A stretch of DNA of 11,134 bases. It comes from Tieghemiomyces parasiticus (taxonomy: Eukaryota > Kickxellomycota > Dimargaritomycetes > Dimargaritales > Dimargaritaceae). The stretch covers positions 1-11,134 of the forward strand of contig JANBPT010001301.1 in NCBI GenBank assembly GCA_027575765.1, written 5' to 3'. Below are positions 8,284 through 11,134 of this stretch, in pieces (positions within the stretch are counted from its first letter, which is position 1; each line of letters starts with the position of its first letter). The notes under the pieces are model-generated. The model saw only the letters and a list, made by a program, of their open reading frames with translations, was not told the origin of the DNA and did not search any database. A program made the position numbers and the translations under genes.

Positions 8284-9783
8284 AGCCTGAACACGAGTTT
8301 CGGTTCGAGGTTGATTTTAACAATGCGGTCGTCTTGCGTCTTAAATCCGGCACGGCCGAAATCTTTGGCGCCGAGCTCGGCAGCGGGGCCGAGTACCGGT
8401 TCACCGGCCAGAAGGCGGCCGTGTTCACGTGGCATGGCTGTTCCCTCGAGATCCAGGGCCAATGTAACGTGGCCTACGTGGCGGATGAAACGCCCATGGC
8501 GAGCTATATCAACCTTCACACGGCTCTCCAGTCCCGGCGGGTGGCTGCGGCCGCCGCGGCTGCCACTACGGCTATGACCGCTCCGCCCGCCACTGACCGC
8601 GAAGGCCAGGCCACCGTAGCACCGGGCACTACAGGCCCCGTGGTAATGCTCATCGGACCCGTGGACGCCGGTAAAACCTCGCTGGCCAAACTACTCCTCA
8701 ACTACGCGGTCCGTCAGGGTCAGCACCCCATGTTCATCAACCTGGATCCCGCGGAAGGCTCCGTCCTGATGCCTGGGACGGTGAGCGCGGCACCGGCCAT
8801 GCACATTCTCGACCCTGAAGACGGGTTCGACGCCCTAGGACTCGACAAGACCGCAGGGGACGTGAGCACTCCGTTGTGCTACCACTACGGTTTCCCGTCC
8901 ACCACCGATAATCCCAAGCTCTACGGGCTGCTGGCCGCCAAGCTCGCAGAAACCGTCCGCGCCCGCCTCGCCCGCAACCACCAGACGCGGCCCGCCGGGT
9001 GTATCATCGACACCGGGGGTGTCATCGACGCCGCTGCTGGTTACGAGCTGATCCAACAGTCCATTGCCGATTTCCACGTGGACCTCGTCGTAGTTCTGGG
9101 CCACGAGCGCCTGTACAGCGACATGTGCCGGCTCTACGGCAACTCCGCTACTGTTAAGGTGGTCAAGCTGGCCAAATCTGGCGGGGTAAGTATGATTGTC
9201 ATGGCGTATTGCGGATAGTCGATTGAAGAATGCCCAGCTTGCTGCGGGTAAGGTTCGACCTCCTGGACCTACATTTACATTTTTAACCTGTCTTTGATAC
9301 ACACACACACCCTGCCTCCCTTCCACGCTACGCTTGCCAAACTAGGTGGTCAACCGCGACAAGGACTTCCTTCGCCACGCCCAGCTCCGCACCATCCGGC
9401 GGTACTTTTACGGCAGCTCGTACTCGGAATACTCGCCCTTTTCGACCATCGCATGGTACCAGAACCTTAAAATCTACCGCGTCGAAGACTCCATCGCGCC
9501 CTCTTCGGCATTGCCCATCGGGATCGACCGCAAGGTCAGTGAGACGCAGATTGTACCCATGGAGCCCGGGCCGGTACTCATCCATTCTATCCTCACCGTG
9601 TCCAGTCTAGATGCCACCGAGGACGAGGACAAACTGCTAGAGAGCCCGGCCGCCGGGTTCGTATACGTGTCAAGTGTGGACGAGAACAAGAAGAGCAAGA
9701 AGCTGACCCTGCTCTCGCCGTCCCCCGGTCGGCTGCCCCGGAAGTACCTCCTCCTGAGCTCCTTCAAGTGGATGGAGATGTAA
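8226..9783 (+). CDS. CLP1: Polyribonucleotide 5'-hydroxyl-kinase family protein Clp1, two exons, complete
   Basis: Predicted 465-residue Clp1, nuclear subunit of the cleavage factor (CF IA in yeast, CF IIm in animals) that works with Pcf11 in pre-mRNA 3'-end cleavage and polyadenylation. Exon 1 is 8226-9185 (320 codons); the intron is 9186-9345 (GTAAGT, TTAAC at 9283-9287, TAG); exon 2 is 9346-9783. Domains: N-terminal beta domain (about 17-100, WDLKPEHEFRFEVD), an alanine-rich linker (107-137), the P-loop kinase core with Walker A GPVDAGKTS (144-152, K150), NLDPAEGSVLMPG (172-184), DTGG (262-265), HERLY (293-297) and KSGGVV across the splice, then the C-terminal domain ending PRKYLLLSSFKW. 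The start matches where family proteins begin; the frame stays open upstream to a TGA at 8100-8102 but has no ATG there. Intact Walker A predicts ATP binding. V266 stands where animal Clp1 has the RNA-contacting Trp of NTCGW, so kinase activity is doubtful. Confidence 0.95.
9299..9310. repeat. AC dinucleotide repeat in the CLP1 intron
   Basis: Six AC units lie between the branch-site-like TTAAC (9283-9287) and the 3' splice site at 9345, where a pyrimidine tract would be expected. A short pyrimidine-rich stretch still follows it (9311-9322). Confidence 0.9.
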
Positions 9784-10295
9784 TTGGTGGGCCAATGTAG
9801 TGGAAAGTAGGGAGAAAGAGAGGAGGGGTACTCGATCCGCTCCCTTTGAGGATTAACCAAGCTACCTCCCAAAGGCACTTAAAGGTAGTCTTACTTGATC
9901 ATCTGCCACGCTGGCGGGGGAGGGGTCTTGGCTTAGGGCATTATTACACCAGTGAATGTCGTCCACCTCAAGAATACGGAGCCGGGCAATGCCCATCGGC
10001 CATGCTTTAGCCCGGTGTACTGTCCTTCCCACCTTGCCTCCAAAGCTGTACCAAGGGCCAGACCAATTGTTAATACGAGAACCACAATAAAGCGAATAGT
10101 GTGCCACCCTTCGAAACCAGGGGCCAAGATGCGCCAAGTGACACCGCACCGCCTGCTGACAGGGGAGCGCACCTGAAACCTCCTAGGACCGGCCCGCTAG
10201 TGGGTATAACTCCGAACGATCGATTCCGCAACTTGGTGCCTGATACTCAAGGGCCTCACTCTGGTGATTCGATGGCCCTGATGTAAACCCCCTCG

Positions 10296-10308
10296 CCCCC
10301 CCCCCCCC
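10296..10308. repeat. C13 homopolymer
   Basis: Thirteen consecutive C on the plus strand, the longest homopolymer in the window, about 215 bases upstream of the glucanase TATA box. Assemblies are prone to length errors at such tracts. Confidence 0.9.
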
Positions 10309-10461
10309 AGCAAGCCACCAATTCCCGCCAGGAGCAGAGACGTAACGGCGGACACGATGGACTCGGCTGATGAGCGTATTGTAGGCCAGGCGGTTTGTCA
10401 CCCGCCACGCCCCTATTTTCTTTTCTGGCAGGTCCGGCGTACTCCGCAATAATCCTTAGTA

Positions 10462-10473
10462 GATGATGATGAT
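10462..10473. repeat. GAT trinucleotide repeat, four units
   Basis: Four perfect GAT units in the region upstream of the glucanase gene. The tract is short and may be of no functional importance. Confidence 0.8.
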
Positions 10474-10522
10474 AAAGCTTTCTAATGACCATCAAGACGA
10501 TTATAGCTGTCCGATATGAGGG

Positions 10523-10532
10523 TATATAAAAA
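10523..10532 (+). promoter_or_regulatory. Upstream TATA box of the glucanase gene
   Basis: TATATAAAAA, a strong TATA match 253 bases before the signal-peptide ATG. Everything from here to 10784 is pyrimidine-rich and has no ATG in any frame, so transcripts starting just downstream would open at 10785 and make the secreted form. The spacing is nearly the same as for the TATA box of the decarboxylase gene. Confidence 0.5.
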
Positions 10533-10784
10533 GGACGTGAGAGGCTCCTCCCCTTCTTCTTAACCCTTACATAGTACCTGCATTTATCACGGAACCCCCC
10601 TGCCCCCGCGCTAGGCCTACCCTTCTCTAGCTCTGAGACTAGGCGTATCCGCGCTGGTCTGACCGCCTCCCCCACCCCAACTCGGCCTGCCACATCACAC
10701 AGGTCTAGGTTTTTTTACCCTCCCATCGATCCCAACCTAGTCGCCAGGGCCCTGTATATATAACGCGGGAGGCCATTGCACGCC
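10533..10784 (+). promoter_or_regulatory. Probable 5' leader of the glucanase gene
   Basis: A pyrimidine-rich, ATG-free interval between the upstream TATA box and the signal-peptide start codon. It includes a T7 run (10710-10716) and ends in a second TATA-like element. The transcription start within it is not determined. Confidence 0.4.
10755..10763 (+). promoter_or_regulatory. Second TATA-like element, just before the glucanase ATG
   Basis: TATATATAA ends 21 bases before the ATG at 10785. A transcription start 25-40 bases downstream would fall at or past that ATG and remove the signal-peptide start, leaving Met34 (ATG at 11005, context AACCATGG) as the next in-frame start. It may instead be a chance AT stretch inside the leader. 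Confidence 0.35.
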
Positions 10785-11134
10785 ATGTGCTTGCAGATCA
10801 GCTTCCTTTTTCTTACATTGTTATTGTCTATACTTTCGGAAACCTCCGGTTATAGTCCTCGTAAGTAAACAATATTTGCCCTTGGATTCAACGATCGCCA
10901 CGTGATAAGGCACTGTTTCCGATTTTCAAAGTTATACTAATGCCACCCCTTGTAGTATGGGGCTCTGATACCATCTCGCAGACGCTGATAATACGCACAG
11001 AACCATGGGGCTCAATATTGGCAAGTCGCTACGCCACCTCCGCCGGACACACCTGGTAGACCAGGTACCGATTGACGTCTGGAATAACCACCAGAAAATC
11101 CGCGGGGTGAACTTGGGCGGCTGGCTAGTCCTTG
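10785..11134 (+). CDS. Secreted GH5 beta-1,3-glucanase-type glycoside hydrolase, 5' part
   Basis: Start of a secreted family-5 glycoside hydrolase, probably an exo-beta-1,3-glucanase (glucan 1,3-beta-glucosidase) acting on wall glucan. Exon 1 (10785-10860) encodes MCLQISFLFLTLLLSILSET and then SGYSP, a typical signal peptide with a long hydrophobic core. The intron is 10861-10981 (GTAAGT donor, TACTAAT branch site at 10935-10941, CAG acceptor). Exon 2 runs from 10982 to the window edge and reaches KIRGVNLGGWLVL, the family's N-terminal signature just before the barrel. The splice joins phase 1 exactly (C|AC = His26) and removes an in-frame TGA that lies before Met34. The catalytic glutamates lie beyond the window, so exo/endo type and activity cannot be judged. 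Without the first exon, ATG 11005 would open a shorter leaderless protein; I prefer 10785 because GH5 glucanases of this type are secreted. Confidence 0.85.

Larger units (their letters stand above)
9784..10522. other. Intergenic region between CLP1 and the glucanase gene
   Basis: No gene recognised. The CLP1 3' UTR must lie at its left; no AATAAA is close to the stop, and the first one (10086-10091) is about 300 bases away. A minus-strand open frame (10172-9933, no ATG) contains a hydrophobic stretch of about 20 residues, but it matches no family and lacks a clear start. A C13 tract (10296-10308) and a short GAT repeat (10462-10473) precede the glucanase promoter. Confidence 0.5.

Noticed and set aside
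9933..10172. Minus-strand 79-codon frame with a possible membrane helix
   Set aside because: No ATG. A TTTCAG lies just upstream, but no branch site supports it as an exon, and no family is recognised.

Overview
The window is eukaryotic nuclear DNA, most likely fungal. Its genes are split by short spliceosomal introns (121-339 bases) with GTAAGT/GTAAGC/GTATGT donors, CTAAC-type branch sites and CAG/TAG acceptors. One gene encodes a secreted family-5 glucanase of the kind fungi use on their own wall beta-1,3-glucan. GC content is near 50 per cent in non-coding DNA and higher in the exons. I cannot name a species; an early-diverging fungus is a guess, not a result.

Layout: positions 1-1649 hold no gene I recognise. 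Positions 4230 down to 1650 (minus strand) hold a complete six-exon gene for a 504-residue PLP-dependent aromatic amino-acid decarboxylase. Its promoter and a pyrimidine-rich, ATG-free leader lie at 4231-4500. A 3.7 kb stretch from 4501 to about 8200 has no recognisable gene but carries regulatory-looking motifs, homopolymer tracts and some intron-like signals. Positions 8226-9783 (plus) hold a complete two-exon CLP1 gene (465 residues), the P-loop subunit of the pre-mRNA cleavage factor. About 1 kb of non-coding DNA follows. From 10785 to the right edge lies the 5' part of a secreted GH5 beta-1,3-glucanase-type gene: a signal-peptide exon, a 121-base intron, and the start of exon 2, cut by the window end.

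The three genes do unrelated jobs (amine metabolism, mRNA 3'-end processing, wall remodelling), and nothing suggests a shared pathway or cluster. The decarboxylase and CLP1 are divergent; CLP1 and the glucanase are co-directional.

I found no convincing new biological system. The points most worth a second look are a possible dual-isoform start of the glucanase, a competing upstream 3' splice site in its intron, loss of a conserved tryptophan in CLP1, an RFX-type X-box in the large intergenic region, a possible Pol III-type unit near 6.1-6.5 kb, and a cluster of intron-like signals at 5.65-5.90 kb that belongs to no recognised gene.
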